DNA from: Chondrus crispus
Lineage: Eukaryota > Rhodophyta > Florideophyceae > Gigartinales > Gigartinaceae
NCBI RefSeq assembly: GCF_000350225.1
Contig: NW_005179179.1
Coordinates: 342,609-406,608 of the forward strand
Length of the DNA: 64,000 bases
Reading direction: 5' to 3'
Both the position numbers and the translations under genes were made by a program. The notes under the pieces are model-generated. The model was given only the letters and a program-made list of their open reading frames with translations, was not told the DNA's origin and did no database searches. Of this stretch, positions 53,581 through 64,000 are shown in pieces. Position 1 is the stretch's first letter. Each line of letters starts with the position of its first letter.

Positions 53581-56110
53581 TCTGTTGCCACTGTTGCATC
53601 AATTAAGCTCTGCTCAAATGGGATGGCCTTCATGTGCTCACATGAAAACATAGTGACACTCGGTCTGCTGCACGTGCATGGAGTATCACTGCCGAGGAAC
53701 AGTGAATTATTGTTTCCCCGCGGCTGATATTTGCGAGACGGACCTTATACACGACGTTGCCGTCGCACAGAACACGAAAAACTGTTGTCAACTGATCGCA
53801 TTCATTTTGCAACACAGTCACACTCCCTTTCCGCTGAAGCCTTGAAAGACGCTCTTGAAAGCGTGGTGTGATGACAGTGATTGTGTTTTGCGCCAGTACG
53901 TCTGCTCATCCCGAATGCCCTTTTCCCGTCAGCAGAGCCACAGAATGCTTTGGAAGACATCAAGGCATCCACCGTCCATAGTTGCAGCATTGTTTCCCTC
54001 AACAGCCTGCGTGCTGGTATTTCCGTAAACAGAAGCACCGACCGAAGCAGCAGCCGCAGGATACCGCTTGTATTCAGGTCCCGACTCCAGAGCAGGTCGA
54101 GCATGCTCCGAAAGAATGTTGTAACTAAACCCAGCTTTAGTAGCTGCGATCCCCCCCACTGTAGTCTCTGCAACCAATCTGTAAAATATGTTTCGACAAT
54201 CTTTTCTGTAGAAGAACAGATTCTCACCACGGCGTTTTGCGCAAAGGATGTGGTGCGGTACGCCATCACCCGTGTCATTTCCAAACACTTTCGCGAGACC
54301 TTTCATGATTCCTTTGTCTCTGTTGCTTGCCACTGCAACCTGCGCGAGACCCGGAAACTCTCGATGGAAGAAGCTCCATGCCGCTGTCCAGCTTTCCTCA
54401 CTCTCATTGCCGCATATGTACAAGCATCCAAGTGGTACTATGGACATATTTGCTGACAGCCCGACCACAGTAAAGATTTGATACGTATCGAGTCCACACT
54501 TTCCGTGACACGCGTCCGCCTGCACGAACGACAGTAGCTGCCGAAAATGCGCCTTTGTAAAACCCCATGCAATTGCAATCTTTTCGACAAAACGTAATCC
54601 TGGTGCTCTGATGGCTGAGAGGAGATGATTCTCTTCCTTCTCCAGACACTCGGCGAGTGCTTGTGCCCAATGTAATGTGTCTCGAATCTGCCATTCTTTG
54701 CGATCGGCTTCCGGGACGCGACAAGCATGTCGATGTAGACGGCGATGCTCTGCCTGGCGCACCGACAACGGTTTCCATCGCTGTACCATCCATTCTGGTG
54801 AACGCCAAAGAATGCTCGCGAGCAAAGAATTCCGCCTAAAGACGGGGGAGGTAACGAATGTTATCGTTGGGACGGCCGAAGGCCATTCTAGTAGCCTGTT
54901 GGCGAACACCGGTCCACTCCGGTGCGAGTATGTGATCAGGAAATCTGAGGTAGCCCATGAAATCGGCAACAAGCATACTTCTCGGGACACCTGGTGTCCC
55001 AGATATGTGACGTGAAACATGCCTGGCCAGGATTTTTGTTGAATACGACGTCCTCGCGTGACCGATCCTCCAGCGTTGGTCATCATCGCCGTTGTCGGCA
55101 ACTGAACTCGGTCCTACCCCTGAAACATGGTCAGGGCAATGGGATTTCGTCACTGCCCATGCCATGTCCTTGCGACTCCAGTTATCTTCAAAGTAGAAAT
55201 CCTCCCTCCTTATCTGATGAAAAGAGTCGCACTGGGCACTGACGGCCACCTCGCTGATGAGGGGGAAGTGAACTGTCAGTGCGAAGATCTCCGCCACTTC
55301 GCGACCCCGATGCATGAATGTGTACTTGTCCGGCAGCACGTCACCAGCTTGAATGTGAAGGTAGATATTGCCTCGATCACCCTCTATCTCGGTCAGTGTC
55401 CGCATCAGCTGTACCTTTTCTGAATCTCGGTGTTCCACGTCTACGAGCTCTGATGCTCGCTTTCGACTTCTCGCAATAGTCAACCGATTCCTCTCGCGGC
55501 GAAAAGCTTTGACCCTCTCTGCCCCATCTTCACCATTGAGAGCATCTACATTGCAACTATCAGACGGCACACGGCGTCTGTTTTCACCATTTGCGCGAGG
55601 ACGTAGAGCCGCGTCTTCCTCATCCGACAGCGGCGCGTTGAGATGCACCTCTAAGTCCGTTACACGACAACCTTCTGCACCATCAGCACCATCGCGACGG
55701 CCATCAGGACCGCGGTGGCGAGCTTCCTCATCGCGGCAGCGGCTCTCTCCGTCATCGTGACGGCCGTTGTATCTGCCGCGACGACCTTCCTCACCATCAT
55801 GACAATCTCTGTCGCTGCGGCGACCTTCCTCATCAATGCGATGGCCTTCCTGGCCGCCGTGACGGCCATCGTCGCCGCCATCACGACTTCTCTCGCCGCC
55901 ATTACGGCCTCCATTGTTGCGACCACGGCATCCCTCTGCGCTCACACGGCTTCCCTCGCCGCCACCAGGGCCGTTGCCGCCTCCAACAAGTCCTGCCTCG
56001 CCCCTTCCACGGCTTTCCTCGCCCTTGCAACGGCCTATTGTTGCAACTATGTCCTCCTTCGTCGCCGCTGTGGCTTCCATCTCCAGGCCTCCGTTTGCTC
56101 GGGGGTTCAT
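53562..56110 (-). pseudogene. MULE transposase with Gly/Arg/Asp-rich N-terminus
   Basis: Read leftward from 56110: residues 1-150 are low-complexity Gly/Arg/Glu/Asp. Then EEDAALRPRANG, a charged RRERNRLTIARSRKRASE helix, and EDFYFEDNWSRKDMAWAV with Cys/His residues, likely a FAR1/FLYWCH-type DNA-binding head. A shift near 54900 leads to the core in 55101-53929: FVQADACHGKCGLDTYQIF (first Asp), VASNRDKGIMKGL (Asn where the second Asp is usual), CAKRRGENL, and STQAVEGNNAAT (Glu). The C-terminus, again shifted, has VLCDGNVVYKVRL and the SWIM finger PCTCSRPSVTMFSCEHMKAI, ending in TAG at 53562. The changed Asp and shifts argue for a dead copy. Confidence 0.82.
55660..55990. repeat. Low-complexity GC-rich coding repeat of the MULE
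   Basis: Imperfect short repeats of ccttcctc and gccgt-type words give alternating Gly-Gly, Arg and Glu/Asp codons on -. The opposite strand is open in two frames over the same bases (55715-56296 and 55368-55760), a side effect of the biased composition. Confidence 0.6.
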
Positions 56111-57226
56111 CGTCGCTATGTCGTTCTTCTTCGCGGCGGCACCCGTCTTCTCCGAGATGCCCCGTGTGTATCGCGATTTCTGCCCACGCGATGCATCTCT
56201 TCGCCATGCGCTCTTTCCCTACGGCATGCCTCATTGCCTTCTCGTGAGCTTTCGCGGCGTTTTGCAGCCCTCCTGCGTCGTGCCAAAGCCGACTGACTGC
56301 CGCGCCCGGCCACCATCGCAGAATAGAGTAAAGTGCGAAGAGCGTGCGAGGCTACAACGCGCGTAGGATGCGATCGCACGGTGAGGCGGGTGGGCCACGG
56401 GGGCGGCGAGACGGCAGTCTACCAGCAAAGGCGCCAAATATCAATGTGTAACGGCCACGTGTAGGCGCTGTCGCTAAGGGCTAACGAATTGCAACCGACT
56501 TGCGTAAAAGTCCTAGATCATGTGTCGTCCTCCTTCTGTAAATTCCCGTAAGATGTGTATGCTTTTGTAATTTATGCTCTTTGTGACGACCCTGATCTCT
56601 ACTCAATCAGGAATTTATGTAATGTTGGGATTTTGTAAAATTACTTTTGTTCTTTCGCAGCAAAATATCTATGTCTTACAATAACATTGCTTTCTTCCGA
56701 CATTGTCTACCACTCTGTGTATTTTCACCCCAGTTACGACCTAAATGTATTCAAAGTCGTCATTGCTGCTATTCTGCGTTCACGTTCAAAACTTTACTAC
56801 CGTTTCGTGTTCAAGGTCTCAATTGTACAGCCATATACCAATAACCCTTATTATATAATATCCTTTAATATCAAAAATACGCTTCGCGCTTGCTGTGCAC
56901 AAGTCCACGTAATAAGTCTCTCCTCAAGGGAATGAGAATTCTTCGAATAGGTTTCTGACAAGTGGAAAAGTTAGCCAAAAGCACCATAGTAGCACACGGA
57001 GGAGTCTAAAATGGTTACCCAGCTATGACGGGTATCTGATGGATTTGGTGGCAGAGATTGAAGAGCAATTAGAAGATTTGTCCAAGCGGTCACTTGATGT
57101 TTGAATCCGAAGTAGAGTTCCTTGTTTATCTTTCTTTCGACATACCTCACTACGGAAAGCATTCAAAGTGCAGAGACACCAGAGACTCCCCTCCAAATTT
57201 TCTAGTTTGCAATCTGGCGGGAAGTC
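56111..57226. other. Spacer without recognised gene
   Basis: AT-rich from about 56460. Frames near 56647-56935 have no motif. The left boundary of the next retroelement is not visible. Confidence 0.4.
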
Positions 57227-60170
57227 TTGAAATGGTGTTGCACGGCCACGGTCACCAGAGGAATAGTGCTGTTGACCTCCCGGTTGCAAGATGCGGAGGT
57301 GGGATTTGGTCCACTGCCGTCCGGATGGATTTCCCATCAAAGACTTTCCGTTTCCCGCCTCTTCAAGTGGCCACGAAAAACCCACCGCAATGAATGCGCA
57401 GCCGATTGCTCCCGGTACGTGCGCATTTCTCGAGTCTGGGAACGTGGGCAGACCGATTCCGAAGGCTTCGAGTCCGTAGGGAGGTTGTTATCATTGGACA
57501 GTGACATACAAAGGGCCGAAGAAGTGGAATTGAAGAATCTGTGCCACGTTTTACTCTCTATGAGGATCGGGATTGATGGTTCCGTAGACAAACTCTGGTC
57601 AGAGTCTGCCGACGAGCAAAAAGTACAGGAAACTATTCTACATCTGTGGCGTTCGTGCGTTTTTATGCGCACGTTCGCTGGCTCCGCTTGCTTCTCTGTC
57701 GCGGAACGACTTAATTCCTTCAGAGAGGAATTTGTCCGCCCTCCCCGTCGCCGATTCAACATAGGAAATTGCCTGGGAATGTGTCGTCTCCTCGCACTCC
57801 CGGAGGATCCGTTTATCGGTTTCTCTATCGGAGGTATACGTCCACTGATTTCCGAGCTTCATTCTTCCCCTTCCGCTGTCGTTCACACTCCATCATTCGC
57901 ATTGCCGATGTGAGCTGCTAGTGAACCAGCTGCAGCCGGTGTGGGAGAAGTTGGTGAGGATGCTGATGATCTGGTGCAAGCCTGGCGAAACCACCGTCTC
58001 AAGACCGGTCACTCATCTCCTGGGGGAGCGGTGCGTACTGTTCCAGGAGGCGCTGTCTCACGACAGGCGCGCCAGGATTCTATGGCTTCGAGACTCCGTG
58101 TTGCGGAGCGAGCGGTGGGAATGCCGTCGGATATGGAAGCATTGGAGGCGGATCTAGAGTGCGATGGAAACGGTGACGAAATCCTGCGGATCGCTATTAG
58201 ACAGCCTTTCATTCGCCCCACAGGCCTTCCAGTGCCTTAGATAGAAGAGATGGACTCGCTGGTCTCGCGTCTGCCCCGAACGTGGCAGATGCATCTCACT
58301 ACTGGGTTACCGTTCACAGGTGATGTATCGAAGTGCCGCCTAAAAGCAAGACAAAAGAAGAATTGATTGATTCTTGAGTGGATTTTAATCAGGAGCAAAT
58401 GGTCATAAGTCAGCTCTTAATTGAAAGAGACCTCAACGGTCCTCGGAAACTCTGGGACGGTTCCCTGTGTTCTGTAACGTGCGGGAAACAGACGTAGACC
58501 CTCTGTCTCGCTGGACGAAAGCGGTGGGGATGATCATCTTGTTTCAGCCTGACCATAGTGTGGTAGAGAATGGGATCTTTGGTCTCCCCAAGACGCTCGA
58601 CACGAACAGCCCACAGGGCCTCATTCTGGACGGGCGTCGTTCCACTCTTTGCTTCAATCATAAGCTTGCTCCTGTTGTGCTTCCCTATCCTGATATGGTG
58701 GGAGATGTCTACCTCGCCTCGCCGGACCCGCTCTTGCTATCTGCATCGTATTTGAGTCAAATGTACAACAGACACCGACCGCCAGCATGGCTCTGGCGTT
58801 ACTTAGGGCCACCAAGGGCCTGCAGATAGTCTTTTAACCCCTCTCTCAGAGCATACTACTATTTGCCTGTCCTCAAAGTTGTTCCGTTGGGCTGGTCGGT
58901 TGCCGTCGGCTTGGTGCAAGCGGTGCTTTTGAAAATTCTGCGACGTGCTGGCGTTCCGGAATGAGCTCTGTTGCTCTGGGGTACCTACTCGTTGCGTCCC
59001 TTCCCGGTTCTGTTCAGACGCTGCTACTTTAAATTGATGACTTGGTGTCACTGTAGACGTCTGTAACTCATGTTAACAGTCGTCATCTATCCATGAAGGA
59101 ACATATGTGTGTCAGTGAGTTTCGCGTTCACTTGTCAAAGGACCGGCCGGCAAGAGCAATACGTCTTCGTACTGCTTGCGTCGGTCTCGCTGTACACCAG
59201 ACGAGTCTGTTATCAACGGAGCCGAAGTATTTACATACGCTTGTCAATGACACCTGCGCGGTGCTCCGACGTGGCTGGGCTACTTCTCGAGAGATGCGAC
59301 GCCTTTTGGGACGCTGGGTCTGGCCGCTTCTACTCCGGCGCATGATGTTGAGTGCGTTCTCAGATTGATACCGCCTCGAATCCCTCCCTCGCCCCCGCGT
59401 TGCTCCCCCCTCTCCGGCTTCAAGTGGCTCAGCTACAAGTACTGCTTGGATTTACTACGGTCATTTTTCGCGATTTGACATGTCCTGTTGCTCACCCTCT
59501 CTATGCAGCAGACCCGATGCCGTCGTGTGCCGGCGTCGTGTACACAGACAAACCGGTAGGCGGCGCACAGATTCTGTCACTGTTCCGAGATGCACGAGTC
59601 TTTATAGGGTGGTTCTCCTTTCCGGACATCGATATTGATGTCCTCGATGACGGAGACCAGCGAGCGCAGGTAGCTTCTGAGCCTGATTTTGAATATGATA
59701 ATCATTCCCAAAGGCTCGTCGCAACCTGGACCGAGGACTTCCGCGTGCGAACCAGGTGGGCCTCTTTGCAGTCGAAAACGGCTATCACCAAACGTTGGTG
59801 AGTGTCTTGTCGGTCGTATTATATCAAAGTTCTGGAGATCGAGGCAAAAATACTTGCTGTCCGTCATATGGGCAGATCACCTGTCACTCGAGGGTCATGA
59901 GTCATGGTCTTTTTAGACAGCCTTCTCGGCCTTGGTGCACTAGACAAAGAGTGCAGCCCGTCTCTACGCCTTAACCGTGCTTAACGTAAGCTCGCTGCAT
60001 ACGCTCGGCTGGTCAACGTTGAGCTACTGTTACCCTGGGTTCCGACTGAAATCCCACCGCCAGATATCGCCTCAGCCCATATGCCCCCGAAACGTCTATT
60101 TCCGCACAAATTCGCGCCGAGCTTGACTCCATCTCTGTGCTGCACCGCAACGCGGTCACTCCTTAAACCC
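57227..60170 (+). pseudogene. Divergent reverse transcriptase-RNase H element, decayed
   Basis: Two frames in phase (57227-57913 and 57941-58240, one TGA between) give an N-terminal part without known domain. Then RT motifs in shifting frames: LILDGRRSTLCF near 58620, PPAWLWRYLG near 58783, VVPLGWSVAVGLVQAV at about 58880, and IDDL near 59034 (the YIDD-type active site). A connection block SREMRRLLGRWVWPLLLRR follows near 59290. RNase H has YAADPMPSCAGVVYTD near 59505, then KILAVRHMGRSPVTRG, VMVFLDSLLGLGALDK near 59900 and LPWVPTEIPPPDIA near 60030. Order RT, connection, RNase H ending in WVP.E..P.D fits DIRS-like or related elements. No LTR, tyrosine recombinase or endonuclease was found. 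Confidence 0.65.
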
Positions 60171-63100
60171 TTCATAGTTTCTCGTGCGGGAGTTCTTCAA
60201 TTTGCGGCCTAATGCCATTAACGTAACTTGCGCGCTTGCTCGGCCGAACAGGTGCATGCTGCCTTAGAACGCTTCACATAGCGTGGACCCACCAGGAAGA
60301 TCTTTCCTGTGGCGCAAATAATCTCATGGTACACGCCGTCTTCAGTTATGAATTTATTGTGCTCGCCAATAGCAAGAAGCTCGGCGGATAATCCTTGGCT
60401 CTGCGTGGTTGGGACCGTCTCGTCCCTCAAAAGTCACCCCACCGGCTTCGTACTCAATATTCAACGGTCTTGCCTGTGAGAGCGAAAAGCATGGTCTTTC
60501 CGTTTCTAATGTCTCATTTTGCGTCCAGTTTAAAGTGTTCGTTGGCCCGTAGATACCAATTAGTTAATTTTTAGCTACGGGCCGAGGAGTTACTTAATAT
60601 TAAGTACTTCTAAATATTTAGAAGTACAGAAAATAGCTATACAAGGGTATTATTGTCTATGACCCTGGAGGCTCCCGTCCTTCGACGGTTGGCGACTCTT
60701 CGTAACCAAGACTGGCCTGAAACAGTTTGTGCGAATTTCAGACCTCTTCTTTTTGGAAATGCTAACCAGTTACTCGGCCACCTGCCGGAAGTAGGAGGAC
60801 TTGGAAATTGTTCCAGGTATATTTTGAGACATTGCATATGACATTTAACCGTGTGTCACAATGGCTGGACTAGGCGAATGTGAGTTTTGCCCTACAATGT
60901 CTACGCCAAGGAGCGCCATGCATGAATCCGGCAGTGGTTGCCCTATTTCCGACATTTTTTAACGCGGGTGCTGGTCCGATCCCGTAAAGCGCCGAGAAAT
61001 ACCTCCGAGCCGGTCGAACACTCCTCCTCAGCGTCTCTATCGCTGTTCATCGCCAGCTGTATTCGGTTTCTGAGGGTCGTTCGTCTTTTATTGCAGAAAA
61101 GGGAGATTGCGGCACGGTGGGCATGGCCATAAACGCGGAATTATGCTGTGTACAGTATCCGAGACTACTGTCTCATGGCGATAGGTTCTAGGTTGAACCA
61201 TTCAACTTTATTGTTAAAACATTACGTTGCCCCTGGTGTTGAGGCAAACAAGGTACTCATGAGAATAATGCCTGTCATTTTTGTCCCTTTTCGAATTGTT
61301 GGCGCGGCGATAGGTCTTGTTGAAAATTGAATCTGCCTGTGCGTAGAGCCGTGACATGACTGCCCATCTGGGCATAATGGGCAGTTTAAATTGGTTCATC
61401 GCCCACGCAGCGAGTGTGCCCTGTGGAGCATTTTCTCCGCGTTGTTCGCGGCGCTATTTTTCGTCAATTGCTTTCTTCTTTTGCGTCAGGGTCATTGTTT
61501 GACCCATTTCTTTGCGGTGAAAGGAGGGAAGGAGTTGAAAGTTGATGGGGAATCAGTTGCGGAGTGTGCCTTCTCAAAGTTTGGCGCATTTGATTGGTTC
61601 AATTCTTCCACGTGAGTGGGTAGGGAGAATGGGGATTAAGTTTCTCCCTGTATAGATCCATTTCGGTGGTTCCGCTTATCGAGAGCGGAATCAGGTATGT
61701 TTTTATTAAAATTAATGGTCTCCGAATATGGTGGAACCGATAGAGATCTCTTTAAGCAGGATTTCTCCTTATCGGGGGTACCATTTATTGAGAGAACGCT
61801 GTACATAATTTATTTCTTTTATCCCTTCCTTTAAGCTCCTGTTCGCTACTTTACGTTTTGTCTGCATGTGAAAACTGCAAATTTAACCAGTATTCATAAA
61901 CGTTCAGGGCGTACTGTATATGTACATAGAGGCCTACTGAACAGACGAGTAGCGTCGTACGAAGTAGAAGTCTTTGGCTGATGATTTCGAACTGTCGCTT
62001 AGTAACGGCCCCAGTGGACCGATTGAGAAGCATAGTACATGTCGTGCTGGGTGTCGGCCACATTTGCAAACCTCTCTTTCCAGGGCGGTAATACACAACT
62101 TTAAGTGCTGAGAAGGTCTAGCGCAAATTTATAATCAAAATATGGGTGGGTTCCTCCTTCTCACTGTGTCGTTCGAGTCAGTTGATAGCGCGGGCACACG
62201 ACCCGCCAGTACGATCTAGCCGATGGGATCGTGGGCACCGTGGGATTTTGGAATCCGGGTGTGTACCTGATGGATGATCGTGGAAAGGGAAGGTTGCGGG
62301 GGGAGCCAATTTCAGTGTCAACCAAAAAGATAGGTTTACTCAGACTAAAGACTTGGTCACTCACGTTCACTCTTCAGCCGAACCATATGGTGCGGCGGAT
62401 TTTGCACTACCGGGAAGTACCGCCGACGTGCACAGTACGATCTAAAATTCATAAATAAATCGGGGAAATTGTGTACACCCAAAAAGTATTACAAAATTAG
62501 AAATTCCATCCTGCTTTTTCCACCTGACGGTAGCGGTTTCATAAATTGGCACTACCTCTGATCGGGCGATCCGTGGCACCCTTTTTCGTCCCTCTCGTGA
62601 CTGTGATGAGTGAACTGAGATCATGAAGTGCCCTCGAGAATCTTGGAATCCTGTAAACCAGTGCGTTGACCACTTGGGACAAGACGAAGACCCGTAACCC
62701 CGACTTGACTCGTACCAACCTCCCACCGCAGCGCGGGATGAGTCATACGGAACGTCAAAAACTCAGCGGGACGGCAAAATCAACCACGCCGAACGGCAAC
62801 GCTGCTCAAACTTTCCACATCTAATCAATCGCTTGTGGGGACGGAGGCAGTGGCTGTAGCGGCATTACCGTCAGAAACTTGAAGTTCTACCCTGGTGGCC
62901 GTATTGATGGTGGGGCGGAACCTATCATGAAATCGATATTGACTCCGTCAAGCGTCATACGCGCAGCGCTCGTAAAGGTGGGAATTGAAAACCCTGTGCC
63001 GTCACGGATCGCGCTAAACAGCGCATATACTTTTCCCAGCCGGTAATCAGAATGACAAGTTCGGAGCGTACGAAGTACAGGTGGATTCAAACAAGCTTCG

Positions 63101-63745
63101 TCTTCGCACCGTCGCACGGTTTACCGAGAATCGCGTTTTCGCGCTCTTGATTGGTGGTCCTGGTGCCCATAGAATCATAAGTGCTGTCGAAGACCAAGTA
63201 GTTCCAAGTTTGGGAGAAGTGTTTGTGAAGCGGAACGATGGCGACGGCATGGAAGCAGCCATATCAACGCAGTTGACATAGTTTGCGGCCGCGCAATAGC
63301 CAGCGATGTGAATGAGTACTTCATCGAGGGAAATTCGCACCAGCTCCGTCTCCGTCAAGCGCCGCGCATCCTTCATGAGCTTGGCACGGGCGCCGAAATG
63401 CGTCAAATCCCCAAAACGGAAATTGCATTGTACCACTCCAATCGTTTCGTACGTTGCTAATTCTGTCAATGGAGTTTTAGTCGTTCGTCTGCTTTAATTT
63501 ACAGTAGTTGAAAACATCCTCGTCGTGGATGCAAACCGCAAGGTGATTATCGTTAGTGAGAAGAAATATCCCAATGGGATATTTCTAACTGCATGGCATG
63601 CGGTTGAGCGAAGCACTTCTCCGCAGATGCTGTGGCGACGAAGTTCATAGGCTTCATATTGTAGAATTTCGTATAGTTGTGAGCCAAGCGTCTTCTAGCC
63701 GAAATCGGGCTAGCCATCCTGAATAGAATTTTTTTCTTGCCCCTT
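60171..63745. other. Long stretch without a recognised gene
   Basis: The best frames are 63469-63047 (-, 140 codons), 61391-61615 (+, with a hydrophobic stretch FSALFAALFFVNCFLLL) and 60653-60841 (+); none shows a domain I know. A cluster of inverted repeats is at 60544-60627. It may hold the tail of the RT element and the LTR of the copia element at the right edge, but no terminal repeats were paired. Confidence 0.4.
60544..60627. repeat. Three consecutive inverted repeats
   Basis: GGCCCGTAG pairs with CTACGGGCC around a 26-base loop (about 60544-60587). TACTTAATATTAAGTA is a 16-bp palindrome at 60591-60606. A 24-bp perfect palindrome is at 60604-60627. The last two overlap by three bases. 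Confidence 0.75.
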
Positions 63746-64000
63746 TTATTTTGTAATGATCCATTGCTCCGGTTGATGTTCAATGCAACCAATTGCAAGA
63801 ACTTGTTGCAATGAGCGTTGTTGCAATGACTTGGTCAAGCCATCTGAAACGTTTTGGGAACTGTGGAAAAGCCCAATGTCCGAAATAACTTTTGTCTTGA
63901 AGCCCTCGCGAGAAGCGGCTATGTAAAGCATCATTCTCATTTCCCATGTGCGCGAACCTTTTGAAATCACATCGAAAAGCCTCTTACTATCCGCGAGGAG
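63746..64000 (-). pseudogene. Ty1/copia RNase H C-terminus, cut by the window edge
   Basis: Read leftward from the right edge in one open frame: LADSKRLFDVISKG, RMMLYIAASREGF, GLFHSSQNVSDGLTKSL and PEQWIITK before a stop at 63746. SDIG, ADGLTK-like VSDGLTK and the terminal PEQWI are hallmarks of the end of copia pol. This piece has no stop inside, so the element beyond the window could be less decayed. Whether it is intact cannot be judged. Confidence 0.78.

Noticed and set aside
55715..56296. 194-codon + strand frame rich in Ala, Thr and Val that looks like a membrane protein
   Set aside because: It is the reverse complement of the Gly/Arg/Asp-rich part of the MULE gene; GC-rich low-complexity coding DNA opens other frames.

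Overview
This window is eukaryotic nuclear DNA made almost wholly of transposable elements in different stages of decay. I see no bacterial operons, no rRNA, no convincing tRNA gene and no intact host gene. The mix is piggyBac, pogo/Fot-like, Tigger/CENP-B-like, Tc1-like, PIF/Harbinger with Myb-like partners, CACTA, MULE, a chromodomain Ty3/gypsy element, Ty1/copia and a divergent reverse transcriptase-RNase H element. Inference from that mix: a TE-rich protist or alga, such as a red alga or an oomycete. The sequence alone does not settle the host.

Left third (1-20 kb): a MULE transposase cut by the window edge (1-1270), a pogo-like pseudogene (2368-4009), a CACTA (Tnp2-type) pseudogene (4980-7301), a Harbinger transposase (7952-8956) with a convergent Myb/SANT-like pseudogene (11733-10924), a second pogo-like pseudogene (12783-14890), and a piggyBac-like element (15541-19394). 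The piggyBac C-terminal zinc finger is split by an old solo LTR (16220-17242).

Middle (19.4-36 kb): a second Harbinger unit, with transposase on + and a DUF6818/Myb-like gene on -. It is split by a complete 14.4-kb chromovirus (20606-35020) with 1051/1050-bp LTRs, an 11-bp terminal inverted repeat and a TTTAT target-site duplication. The chromovirus has an intact gag. Its pol carries three lesions: a shift at a G8 tract, an integrase Glu-to-Lys change and a stop. It also has a 3.6-kb region with no recognised gene and, just before the 3' LTR, a long antisense reading frame of about 555 codons broken by one amber codon. That antisense frame is the best candidate here for something undescribed.

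Right part (37-64 kb): a third Harbinger transposase carrying two solo LTRs of one hairpin-rich family in opposite orientations, each with a 5-bp target-site duplication; a third pogo-like pseudogene on - (40025-42037); a fourth Harbinger (43251-44348); a Ty1/copia remnant (46700-47575); a Tc1-like pseudogene (48165-49002, -); two neighbouring Tigger-like elements (49218-50410 and 51071-53234, the second with recognisable inverted repeats); a MULE on - with a Gly/Arg/Asp-rich N-terminus (56110-53562); a decayed RT-RNase H retroelement (57227-60170, +); and the 3' end of a second copia pol on - running off the right edge.

The genes do not form a host pathway. What works together is within elements: Harbinger nuclease with its Myb-like partner, and gag with pol and possibly the antisense frame of the chromovirus. 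The layout is a nested insertion record whose order can be read from the junctions.
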